Below are positions 13,696 through 24,480 of a stretch of DNA of 64,000 nt, one piece after another. Positions within the stretch are counted from its first letter, which is position 1; each line of letters opens with the position of its first letter. Both the position numbers and the translations under genes were made by a program. The DNA lies in NCBI GenBank assembly GCA_003508835.1, contig PUFA01000086.1, positions 248,001 to 312,000 on the forward strand. The letters run 5' to 3'. The notes beneath the pieces are model-generated. The model was not told the DNA's origin. It ran no database searches and saw only the letters and a list, made by a program, of their open reading frames with translations. The DNA is from Eonycteris spelaea (taxonomy: Eukaryota > Chordata > Mammalia > Chiroptera > Pteropodidae).

Positions 13696-14169
13696 AAAAA
13701 CCCTAATACTCATATTTCTCCAAGTGTAATTTAGAAAATAATATTATAAAACCCTAATTTAATGTACAACTTGCAGTATAAAAATCCTACATATAAAACA
13801 TTAAAAAATCTCTTTATTTTCCATTTAGCATTTGTATTTCTTAATTCTACTTGAAATAAAAAATGTGTAGTTGCTAATATGAGCACATTAAAATTACACT
13901 TTTCTTTTGGCCAAGTATCCTTTAAAATTTTCTTCTTCACTTTCAAGCTCATAAAATATTCTCATTATAGAAAAGTTTCATGAAAAATTATAGAACTGCA
14001 TTTGATGAGACAATGACCTAGAATTTCATTTAAAGTAATTTTCAGTGTAATGGAATTGCTGCAGGAGGACTAAAAGTTTCACTTTTAGAAAAATAACAAA
14101 TTGCATGTCATTTAATAGGCCTTGACTAAATAGGCCACAGTGTTGGAAAGGAAATTACTTTCAATACTG

Positions 14170-14762
14170 TTCCTCCTGCCAATGTACTGAATTCTTCTAC
14201 TTTCCCTGTCAGAAGAAGCCTGAGTTCCTAAGTTTTAGCCAGAGCTGCGTCATAAGGGCCCCGAATGGATTCCATATCAGAATGCATCTCGTTTGTGGTG
14301 GCAGCATAGAGAGATAATAAGAAATTATCGTGAATAGTACAGGAGAGTCAAATCAAAGTTAGGGGTGAACTGGATGTAACCAATTCCAACTGTGCTAGAT
14401 CAAGAAAGTAGTAATCAAACTGCACCAAATGCGATGGAAACAAGAGATAACAAGAGAGGAGGTAGGATAGCATGGTGTAATCCCTGAGTAAAGTTCGGCG
14501 ATTTCTAATTATAATTCTTACGGCTTTCCATTAATGCGGTGAGACATTTAAATATGCCGAGTGAACAAGGACATTGCTATAGACTGATTCTTCTTTGGCT
14601 GCCTCCTGAAACACAGAGGAAGCTGTAGGATATAGACTCAATTTAGCCCTAGAAACTTAGAAACTCAGTCTCTATGCTCCATTCTTGCACCGCTTTCAGA
14701 ATCCTGGGCCAAGGAGCAATAACCACAAATAAGCCTTAGTCCTTTCCAGAAAAAAAAAAAAA
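14170..14762. other. CpG-richer block of unknown origin ending in a poly(A) run
   Basis: This block carries about ten CpGs (for example in GAGCTGCGTC, GGGCCCCGAATGG, GTTCGGCGATTT, TTACGGCTTTCC, AATGCGGTGAG, ATGCCGAGTG), where surrounding DNA has almost none. It ends at a run of about 13 A (14750-14762). No long open frame and no family I recognise. It could be a retroposed sequence, a conserved non-coding element or a young unclassified repeat. Confidence 0.4.
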
Positions 14763-16964
14763 GATTGAAGAAATAAAAGTGTTGACTATTTTGTATAAAA
14801 TGTAAATATTACTTGAACCTAGACTAAAATTAAAAAAAAAATTTTTTTCTAAGAATTATAAGGATTATAATAGACTTTCTGTGATAGTGTCAGGAGCCTG
14901 GCTGTTAAATCCATGCCATTAGAAGCAAGGATAGTCACGAGAAAGACAGGAACCATGAACTTGAATCATTTTGAAGAATTGTTACTTACATAATGATAGT
15001 AGTGCTATTTGTAATAAAATCACAATAAGCTTTTTAAACAAATATTGAAGGATAAAATTATATTTTAAAACACAGTAAATCCTAGATTACCATATATAAG
15101 ATTAACTTCACCTGTTAAAATATTATAGGTTTATCAACATTATGACTTATATACATGTTCATTTCTAGGAAAGGCAGCAGAAAGCCTAATGTTTTTAAAA
15201 TATTTAATTTGTATGCAGCTGAAGGTTACAGAAGTAAGGTCATTCTTATTAATTGTAGTAGCTATTTTTCATTTAATGGAATCTTTTGGGTATTCAGATA
15301 TACTATCATAGCATTGCTAAAATTTGTCTCTTTATTTCTCAATGTTTAAATTTTTTTCATTTTTAAAAAATTTTTCCAAATACATATAAACTTCTAAAGC
15401 ATTCTTAATATTATCTTAGTGGTTTACAATGATGTCTTGTTGGTTTTAACAGCTATCTTTCATAATATCTAAGCAGTTAGTTTATAAGCATTCTTTCTAT
15501 TTAAATATTGACAATTTTTTAACTCTTTGACTTTAGAGTAAAAAAAATCTACAATATTTGAAAACTAGATAAAAATCATAAATAAATAAAAATTGAGAAT
15601 AAAATATAGATTACTACATATAAAATCTGTGAAGTCTTATCCATAACCAAGGGATAAGAATCAATAATAGCTATTAAAAGAAATAGAGAGTCTAATTACT
15701 TAAAAATTCAAACATTCGTATAAAAATGTTATTACTTTAATCATGAATAAATTACATATTAACTATCAAAATGAAGCTTAATATCTATAATAATATTAAC
15801 ATAAACTTAATAATGATAGTAATGCCCTTTAATAGAGATAAGAGAAAGCAAATGACCTTTAAGAAAAATGACAAAATTATAGACAAATTACAGCTGAATA
15901 AACCATGTGTCCTAGAAACACTAGAAAAAATGTTTAAATTCATTAGACCTTTGGGTCTAAGGGATGTAAATACTTTTAAAAAGTATTAGATTCATAACTG
16001 AGAACCTGTAGGGATTTCCAACAAGTATTCCTTTATAAATCAAGATACTTAAAAATGTGTATATGATGAATCTATTCTTAAGAAACACATACACATAGAT
16101 ATTACACAATTTCTTATCTTAGTACTAAGAATTGAATGTTAAATTTCATATCCATCAGTATTGGGGAAGAGAAGAAGGAAGGCGGACAGAAAGCAAAAAG
16201 GAAAAACAAGCACTAAAAAAGTACCATGAATAAAACAGTAGGTATGAGTATGTGGAAAATTATCTGACTGTATATGCATAAATACACAAATGAAAAAATA
16301 ACTATTGCCCCATGGTAGAATGTTGAAAAATTTTATTTCATTCCTCATAATTATAACATGTATAATTAATAATACCTAACAAGGAATAATATGGTGTTGA
16401 GCTTCCATCCAGAGGAAGGATCCAAGTGTTTAAGTAGTTTTACTTATGTTGAAGTCATTTATTAAACACATCAAAGTGGTTTACTTATTCTCCTCTTCAT
16501 GGGTCTTAAGAATCAATATGCCAATGACAATAAAGCACATTGTGCCCTTCCCATGACCTTGGTCTCTATTTAACATCTTTGTGTAGAAGGGATACTGATG
16601 AAAAGGTGAGTCTTCTATTATAGACAAAAGGAAGATATTTTGCATAGTCGGCCTTAGAAAGAGACTGAGACCTTTATAATTATTTATTGTTGTGTTTAGC
16701 ATGGTGTTCAACCTCTTAGAATGTTGAATACTGGCCCAAGAACAGGTCCTACATTAATCCTGTAAGAATGTTGGAAGTTCAGAAAAAGCTTTACTCAACT
16801 GAGTCACAAGCCAGGAAGACTACTGATTTATGTTTTTCAATGCTGCCAATCCAGTGAAAATTAAAGCAGGTGAATGTGGTATAGGAAGATAGTGTCATTG
16901 CTATATGTTCTTCTTTCTTAACTATAAATAGAATAAATACACTATGTTCATTGTTAATGTTCAC

Positions 16965-17120
16965 TGCTGTAAAAGATGACTATCCAAATTTCTGTGGACC
17001 TGTATAATATATGCTTATTTCTCACTCAGTCAATGTCCATGGTATCACCTATTGATGGCTGAGGAAGGTTCTCCCATTTTCTATTCATGGCCTACCAGAT
17101 TGCCCTTGGGAGAAAGTAGA
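16965..17120 (-). mobile_element. Possible MLT1-type MaLR LTR relic
   Basis: The plus strand ATGCTTATTTCTCACTCAGT and GTCAATGTCCATGG, followed by GATGGCTGAGGAAGG, resemble the complement of an MLT1 LTR end, but divergence is high. Confidence 0.35.
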
Positions 17121-18589
17121 AGATTTTATAGGATTTTGTACACAGGAGAGAGATTTTCGACCCTAGTAACTACGTTCCTGATTTGCTAACTAAATAGTCA
17201 TTCATTGGAATCTAGCGTACTAATCACTGGGCTGGATGTTAGGATACAAGCCTCAGCTTCTCATCACAAATATTTTATTACGTGAAATAGTTTATAAAGT
17301 GAAATAGAAATAATTTTGTTTTTGGTCAAGAAAATCTTTATTGATTGGTTATTCCTAGATTAATATGATTTTCCAAAAATTATTAGAGGAAGGATGTTTA
17401 TAACATTTTTTAAGAGCATGTTCTTGCCTGTCTTGACTATCTGACACTTTCACCTCCTGTCTGCTTTAAATAAAATCTAGTACTGACACTTTATTTCCAA
17501 AGATCCTTAGAACATATCCTGCACTAAAACTGAGTATCTCTTAGTAATTTTTCCTATACTAGCAAGTATAGTCACATCTCTCAATGCCATAATCATAGTA
17601 CAATAAGCAAATAAAATTTTAATTTGAAGTATATACAAGAAACATTCAATTAGTTCAAGTTGTTGTTAGGCAGCATATGTTCAGCTTTAAGTGAAGGTGA
17701 ACAAATGAAGATAAATGAGAAGTTGAAAGAAAACAAACCAATATGTGATTTTAAGAAACAATATCATTAAAGAGCATGTGTTTTCTACGGAACAAAAGCA
17801 ACTGACATTTTCCACAAATGGATAGTGAGGTGTACCAACAAAATTTGTGAAGAACAATGAATACAGTTTAATGAATGGAGGGAAGAGAGAATAACGTACT
17901 TTATTCTAGCAATGACGTTCTAGGCATTGGAATTAAAAACAAAAAGGATGAAAATAATTGCATAGGTATCTGATCATGATGTTTGTTCGTTTTTTTTTTT
18001 CTGTATTTGACAATATTTACATAGATGTCTCCGAAAGAATAACTGTCGAAATCCAAATGAAATGCACTATGAAATATGATTTTTCACTTGGTATGCAGCT
18101 ATAAGTGTGCAATTCAGGCAAAAGTGAGTAATTCAATTTAAAGTTCCATTTGCTACAATCTGATGATTGTGATTAAAGAATCACAAAAATTTTCTCTTTG
18201 ACATTTCATGTTTCCTTCAAAAGAGCAATCTACTACAATTTCTTTAGCATTCTTTCCTCTTAGCTATGGTATTACCTATTGATGTTGGATTTCTCTTTTT
18301 TTTAGAAATAAGAAACCTACATTCAACTGTTTCTGAAGAACCAATTAATTGATCTTATTGACAAGGGCCCATACATATTTTAAAAATTAAAAATGTTCTA
18401 CAGGTATTTTTACATAATACTTATAATAAATTTATAGTCATTATTGTTATGATCTTAATTATGCCTATAATTTTAAATATGTCATCTGATATGAATTATT
18501 GCATATTTTACCTTAGAAATGTTCATTCTATCTTTGAATTCTTTTAACAAATTGTACTTTGTGGTAATAAAATAAACTAGCTTATTGGA

Positions 18590-18720
18590 TAGTCTTTTAA
18601 CATTGCCCTTATATTCCTTACTAGATAATTATTCCACTGAGAGAGAAGGGCTTTAGCTCCATCAGTGTATCGACCACAGCAACGAACACATAGTAGGTGT
18701 CTGGTTACTATCTAATGGAT
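18590..18720 (+). mobile_element. L2 LINE 3' terminal relic
   Basis: The pattern AGAAGGGCTTTAGCTCCATC, AGTGTATCGACCACAGCAAC, ACATAGTAGGTGTCTGG matches the end of L2 (GTATCCCCAGC...ACATAGTAGGTGCTC). Short and old. Confidence 0.65.
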
Positions 18721-19084
18721 AAATGGACAATTTGAAATTTTGACAGTCATAATTCTGATATCTTCAAAAAACAAACACTTTTGAATGGTGTCAATTATTT
18801 ACTGAGTAGCCCTAGGAATTCTTTGGAAGAGGGTAGGAAACAGTGTGAGGAGGGTGAAGCTATAAAGGCACTGTTTCTCCTTACACAACTTTGGTAAAAA
18901 TATCTTCATTGTTGTTTGTTTGGTTTTAAAGGAGCTCTAGATAAAGTATAAGAATTGTATCAATTCGATTTTCCACTTAGGTAGTGCATAATAATTAATA
19001 ATAATAACAATAAAATTACATTCTATCACTGTCAGAAAAATAAACATTGTAAGGGATATGACCTGGCTATTTTCTTTCCTTTTT

Positions 19085-19156
19085 ATAATCATCAACTCAA
19101 CAATTACCTGGTGACTGCTTAGTGCTAGAAACTCTTTTAGCTATTTGGGCTATAAT

Positions 19157-19202
<46 letters not shown>

Positions 19203-19700
19203 GGCCCTGCACTAATAAAAAGTGCATTTAAAACTTTTCATGAGTAAAGTCAGAAGATAAACAAAAACATATAATAGGCCAGATGTTAATGAATGCTGTA
19301 GACAAAAAATAAAAAAATAATAAAAATAAATTAAAAAAACTTTAATAGGTGAAGGGCATTCTGGAAAGGGAGAGAAGGTTATTTTATATAGCTTGGTCAT
19401 GAAAAGCATTTTTGCAAAATTAAACTTTAAGAAGGTTTTGAAGAAAGCGAGAGAGTCATCCTTGGTGATACCATGAGTCAGGATGTGCCAAACAAAGGGA
19501 GTATCTTACAATTCTAGGACATGAGTGAAAACACAAATGCTATGCTTGGAAAACAAAAAAAAGTGTGTGGTTTGAATGCAAAGAACAATGACAGGAGAAT
19601 CGCAAGAGATGAGGTCAGAACAGAACTCGGGGGCAAGCTTGTGGAGGGCCTGAGTTTAAGAACAAAAGGCAAACCTTCTTGTTCAGAAGCTAAGACTTCC
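19085..19700 (+). mobile_element. Ancient L2-age dispersed repeat interrupted by an A41 run
   Basis: It begins ACTGCTTAGTGCTAGAAACT and continues after the A run with TAGGCCCTGCACTAAT, GGGCATTCTGGAAAGG, AAGGTTTTGAAGAAAGCG, AGAGATGAGGTCAGAACAG and GGAGGGCCTGAGTTT. This is the order of a very common old mammalian repeat whose exact subfamily I cannot name. A second copy of the later part is at 39150-39530. Confidence 0.55.
19160..19200 (+). repeat. Uninterrupted A run, 41 bases
   Basis: A pure A homopolymer from 19160 to 19200, placed inside an ancient repeat at the position that is normally a short A/C-rich stretch. Length in the assembly may be inexact. Confidence 0.97.
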
Positions 19701-19734
19701 TGGTATCTCTCTAAAAATAATCAGTCTCCTATAG

Positions 19735-19845
19735 ATGAAAAACCAGAGAATTAGAGTGGTTCCAAAAAACTTGTCTAAAGTTACAACTAAAAAATAGCAG
19801 AAGAAGATCAGAAATTAGGTCCATCTGTTTGAAATACCAGAGAAA
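19735..19845 (-). mobile_element. MIR SINE relic
   Basis: The plus strand AAACTTGTCTAAAGTTACAA, AATAGCAGAAGAAGATCAGA and AATTAGGTCCATCTGTTTGA corresponds to the complement of MIR (AACTTGTCCAAAGTCACACA...). Confidence 0.55.
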
Positions 19846-19935
19846 GAGAGGGAGAGGGAGGGGAGAGATTCAGACAGTGACAGAGAGAGAGACAGAGATA
19901 TGGAGAAAGGGAGGGGTGGAGGTAGGAGAGAGTAT
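19843..19935 (+). repeat. GA-rich low-complexity tract
   Basis: Runs of GAGA and GGGAGAGGGAGGGG with few pyrimidines on the plus strand; a polypurine tract with triplex (H-DNA) potential. Confidence 0.85.
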
Positions 19936-20394
19936 AATTACATGATTTACTGATGACATAACATATATTAGATTCCATGATGGTATTTTACACATATCAT
20001 GTCACTCACCTAGGGCTGAATGTGTGTGGCTTGAGAATTTTAGTCTAGAGATTTGAATTTCTAATTAGCTCTCAACTAAGATTAGTGGCCTGCAACAGTA
20101 GTTTTCTAACTATTCTGAGAAGATTTAAGGTTTGTCAATGGCCATGATGGTTGGGAAAGAAGGACTCTCCAATGACCCACGCCATTTTGTTTCATCACAG
20201 CAGCTCCATTTGACTGCTTTATATCCAGGAATTCCTTATAAGATTTAATTACACAATATTTTAAAACATCTGGCCTAATATATCCTTCAAGATTTTTCAG
20301 AGTATCATCAGTGTGTCCTGCAATGGCTGAGTCCTCTTTTGTGCTGTACCTGGATACAGTCCTCAATGCAAAACTCTTACTTCAAAGACTTGCA

Positions 20395-20735
20395 TTTTGT
20401 CATATCCAGCACAGGTGGTTTAAACAAGAGATATTTCTTTCTCATAGTTCTGGAGTCTGAAAAGTTCAAGATCAAGGTGTTGGCAAATTTAATTCCTGGT
20501 GAAGGCCTTTTCTTGGCTTGTAGATGGCCACATTTTCACTGTATTCTCACAGGGCAAAGAGAGAAAGAACTTTGGTCTTTTCCTTCTTGTAAAGATACAT
20601 ATTCTATTATTGGGGCTCCATCTTCATAACTTCATCTAAACCTAATTATCTCAAAGGCCCCATCTCCAAATATCATCACTTTAGAGAGCAGGGCTTCAGT
20701 ATATGGTTTTGTGAGGGCAGGGATATAATTTGGTT
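20395..20735 (-). mobile_element. MaLR-type LTR (MLT1/MST group), antisense
   Basis: The plus strand reads as the complement of an ERVL-MaLR LTR: GGTTTAAACAAGAGATATTT, CTCATAGTTCTGGAGTCTG, AAAAGTTCAAGATCAAGGTG, GGCTTGTAGATGGCCACATT, CACTGTATTCTCACAGGG and AAGGCCCCATCTCCAAATAT. Solo, old, internal region not recognised. An unassigned 86-codon frame on the minus strand lies directly 3' of it (20106-20366). Confidence 0.8.
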
Positions 20736-21661
20736 AGTTCCTCCTTCAATTAACAGTGAAGCTGAGTGAATGCCTTTTATAATAATTATTTCTAACTTGT
20801 GTATATATTTCTTCTTTTTTCTAACATTTCCTTTGGATTAAAAATCTTCCTTGCCTAACACTTTATTTCATAGTCTGCAATCTTTTCAATGCATCCGAAT
20901 GATCAAGTTGAATATACACTTTTTCCCAGTGGTCCATAAATGTTAATAGATGACCTTAAAAGAAACACCTTTTAGTTAGATGCTAGTTGATAAAGAAAGA
21001 GTAAACCTACTTTTACCCTATCTTCTTTACCCTGATGTTTTCTTGACAATACTATATATACCTTTGGTTTCAATATTGACACTGTCAATAAGTATATGAA
21101 TTGGCTGGCTTTTATATTTGTTCTAAATTATTATATACGAAAAAAAATGTCCACCATATTATAGAGAGAAAGTTGAAAACATTCATGAATTCCATGCAAA
21201 CAGCTAATTTTTTTTCCAAAAAGTCTGGAACGGAGAAGATAATAGACACACATTTTATTTTAATTTGACCTTCTCTTAAAAATGCTACTGTGATCTGTCT
21301 TTGTACTTACTATAATACTTTGAATTGTTTATATTTCATTCATATGAACACATGATATTCTTACATATAAATATATCAATCACATTCCTTTTTTCCTCAC
21401 TATAAGCATTGCATATTTTTCTAGGGTACAATATTTTATTTTTAGCCAAGTACTGGATTTAGCAGGCATTACTTAGTTGTTTGTTTTCTTTATATACTTA
21501 ATCATAGAAAATGTAGATATGATACAAATGAATACAATGAAATGATTCTCTTATTCACTATTTATTCTGACATCAAATAAGAGTTCAACTACACATAGTT
21601 TTTTATATTTAGAGAACTGAATTGGAAGAGAAAATGTCTATGAGGAAAGTCATAGAAACAA

Positions 21662-21664
<3 letters not shown>

Positions 21665-21709
<45 letters not shown>
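21665..21709. repeat. (TA)n microsatellite, 45 bases
   Basis: An uninterrupted alternating TA array, prone to cruciform formation and length polymorphism. Confidence 0.97.
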
Positions 21710-21713
<4 letters not shown>

Positions 21714-22551
21714 CATACATCTTTGTCTTAGAATATTCTTGAGGTATGGGGTACAGGCCAATGAAAACAAAATTCTTTGCTCTGGTATCTTCCTACCACA
21801 TAATCTAATTACTTTCTTAGAGCCAGATTGCTAAAAGAAAAAAATAATCTGCTACCACACCTCCTACCTAGTAGCAAAGAAATGTGAATAATCATTTAAA
21901 ATCATGCCTGATAGTCTTCAGTTAAGGTCTCTGAGGATAGTGAAAATATAATTTTAATTATATTTAGAACTACCTACAGATCCATTTTTTATTTATAGCT
22001 CACTCAGATTCAACTAGGTAGCCTATTAAATGATTAATTATATAGTTATCAAATCATTCAGGGCTCTCACTATTTCAACAGTGGAAAATATTTTTTTATA
22101 ACTATATGTATGCAACTATTTGTAGTCTAAATATTCTGGCAAGTGATATTGAAATTAAATTTATTTCTATCAGATACAGTAATTTTATGAGAATGATATA
22201 TTTCTAAAGTAAATTTAATAGTTAAGTTGTTATTACAAAAAATACTTTAAATAGAATCTTTTAATTTTTAAGATATCATTTATGAATAAAAGTAGGGAGT
22301 GGAATTTTGTTAAATATTGTAAGGCAAATCCTTGTTTCTATGCAATAAGATTTCTTACACCTAAAAAAATTATAAAATGCAATGAAAGGCACAGAAAATT
22401 TCTTAGAAATTATCTTGAAAATATTTGAGTATGCACTATAAACCCAGTATAATTCCAAGTTATTTTTATTGACAATAGATAGACATGAGAGAGAAGAAAT
22501 ATTTTGAAGAAAATATTTTCAATAATTCAATGATCACACAAAGGATGTTAT

Positions 22552-22575
22552 CAAGTAAACACTTGTGTTTACTTG
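22552..22575. promoter_or_regulatory. Perfect palindrome of two forkhead-type motifs
   Basis: Two 11-base arms, CAAGTAAACAC and its exact complement GTGTTTACTTG, are separated by TT. Each arm contains GTAAACA/TGTTTAC, the core bound by forkhead (FOX) factors. Chance occurrence is possible, and binding is not shown. Confidence 0.45.
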
Positions 22576-22849
22576 GTAGAATTTAAAATTAAAATAATTT
22601 GATAGTGCAGTAAATAAACCTAGTTAAAAAAAATAAGACAGGTTCTTCTAAAGTAGGGCATATAATCATAGTATATCTTATTATAATACAATCCTAAATC
22701 TATTTGACTCAAATGTATAATTGTTAAAAACTTAAAAAAAAGGGAGCCAGATAATGCTATGATTACAATTTAAATAAACATTTGTGTGTACTTGTAGTAC
22801 AAAGAAAAAATACAATGGGAATCATGCTATAGTTAACAGTGAAAACTCC

Positions 22850-23340
22850 ACATAAAAAAAGGAAAACCTATTGAATACAGCAAAAGCTGCAAATATAGCA
22901 AAAGCTGCAAATATACAGAAAATATAAATACACAAAGTAAGTGGAAATAATAAGGTAGGAGTGGAAATAGGTAAAGGGAAAAATAAAACAGAGCAGTAAA
23001 AGCAGTAATTCTCTAAATACCAAATTAAATAGACAAGCTCCTAATTATTAAAAAAAAAAAAAAAGAGATTTCAGGATATGAAATGATGGATAAAAAGAGC
23101 GCCATAACTATAGATATAGAAAAAAAATCATAGACATTAGACTACTTTTTATCAATCTTTTGAAAATATAGATAAAAAGCACTTCTACAAAAAAAAACAA
23201 CTGAACGAAAATGACTCAGGAAGAATTTTAGAAGAAAAAAGTTAACATATACCCACTAATACAATGAATAAGTACATAAATAAAATAGTCGATACCTACC
23301 TTTCTAAAAACGTAGACCTGGGTAGTTTGATAGGTAAACA
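22850..23340 (+). mobile_element. Old L1 ORF2 fragment
   Basis: Weak but ordered similarity to L1 ORF2 upstream of the reverse-transcriptase core: a run of A then GAGATTTCAGG, AAAATCATAGACATTAGA, ACTACTTT and an AAAATGACTCAGGAAGAA-like stretch. It is highly diverged with many indels. An 18-bp direct duplication lies at its left edge (about 22878-22914). Confidence 0.55.
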
Positions 23341-23399
23341 TAAACCACAATTTACATAAGAACACTCAATTTTAATTACTTGTATTTTTAGAATATACC

Positions 23400-23745
23400 A
23401 GCTATACTCTTGACTCAGAGCTTTACACTGGTTATTCCTTCTGGAATTTCCTTTTCTTTCTTTCTCTAACCTTTATTTGAATTTTACATCTCAGTGAAGC
23501 CTATTGTGACACCCAAATTATTCTAAAATTTCCTCAGTACTCCTAAATCCCTTAAACTGCCAAAATTTTCTACAATATTTTTTATCTTATACTATAATGT
23601 ATAATTTATATATTTTTTCATGTGTATTTTCTACCCACTCCATTTGATTATGAGTTTCTTGAAAGCATGAACTATTGTTTGTTTTGTATTCACTGATGTA
23701 TCTCCAGAGCCTAGAATAGGGTCTGGGACATAAGCAGAAGCCAAT
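23400..23745 (+). mobile_element. L2 LINE 3' end
   Basis: A well ordered L2 end: ACACTGGTTATTCCTTCTGG, TTTACATCTCAGTGAAGCCT, TGAGTTTCTTGAAAGCATGA, TCACTGATGTATCTCCAGAG, CCTAGAATAGGGTCTGGGAC. Confidence 0.82.
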
Positions 23746-23929
23746 GTTATGAGCTGAAAATTTTTAGTGAGCATGCACACCTTTGATTCTAAACCTGAAT
23801 TAGATAGAAAAATAAATTATAGGCTGACTTTACTCCAGTTCCTAAGTATAAACATTTAAAATAAAATACAACAAATTTAATTTAATAATGTGTGTTTGTG
23901 AGTAAGTGTGTGTATACAAGGATGTGTGT

Positions 23930-24480
23930 AGAAATTCATTGTAAGCTTACACTTCATCCCTGGAATGAGCGCATGTTAATATTATCCAATGCATTAACAT
24001 ATTTCATCATATTCACAGAGAAAGGGAATCTAACCCATAAACATTCTCAATAAATATAGAAAAAACTTTCATTTAACAGTCATATATCATTTTAAAAATT
24101 AGCAAATTAGAAATAAGTAGAACTTAAATAACTGTCTTTAAAGTCTTTATAAAAACTTATAGTGAAAAACTTAATAATTAAATATTAGAAACCCTCTTGA
24201 ATAAAGAACAAGGCAAAGACGCCAGCAATATGACCTTTTTTTTCAAACAATATAGTATTATAGGTCAAAGTCATATAAAGAAATAAGACATATATATCAA
24301 AAAGAAAATATAAAATATTATTTATAGACAGTAAAGTTGTCTACATAGAAATAAGAGAAAAACACTGTTACAGTAAAAAAAAAAAAAAAGAGAGAGACAT
24401 CAGCAAGTTCGATGAAAACAAAATAAACATGTAAAAGTTGTCAGTGTTCCTTTGTGCAATAACCAATTAGGAACAAAATA
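23930..24480 (+). mobile_element. Old L1 ORF2 fragment (reverse transcriptase region)
   Basis: The order of motifs follows old mammalian L1 ORF2: CATCCCTGGAATGA, CATATTTCATCATATTCACAG, AATGGTGAAAAACT-like AGTGAAAAACTTAATA, AGAACAAGGCAAAGACG, TTGTCTACATAGAAA and TCAGCAAGTTCGATG. It is heavily decayed. It lies just upstream of the 5' UTR of a separate L1. Confidence 0.65.
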
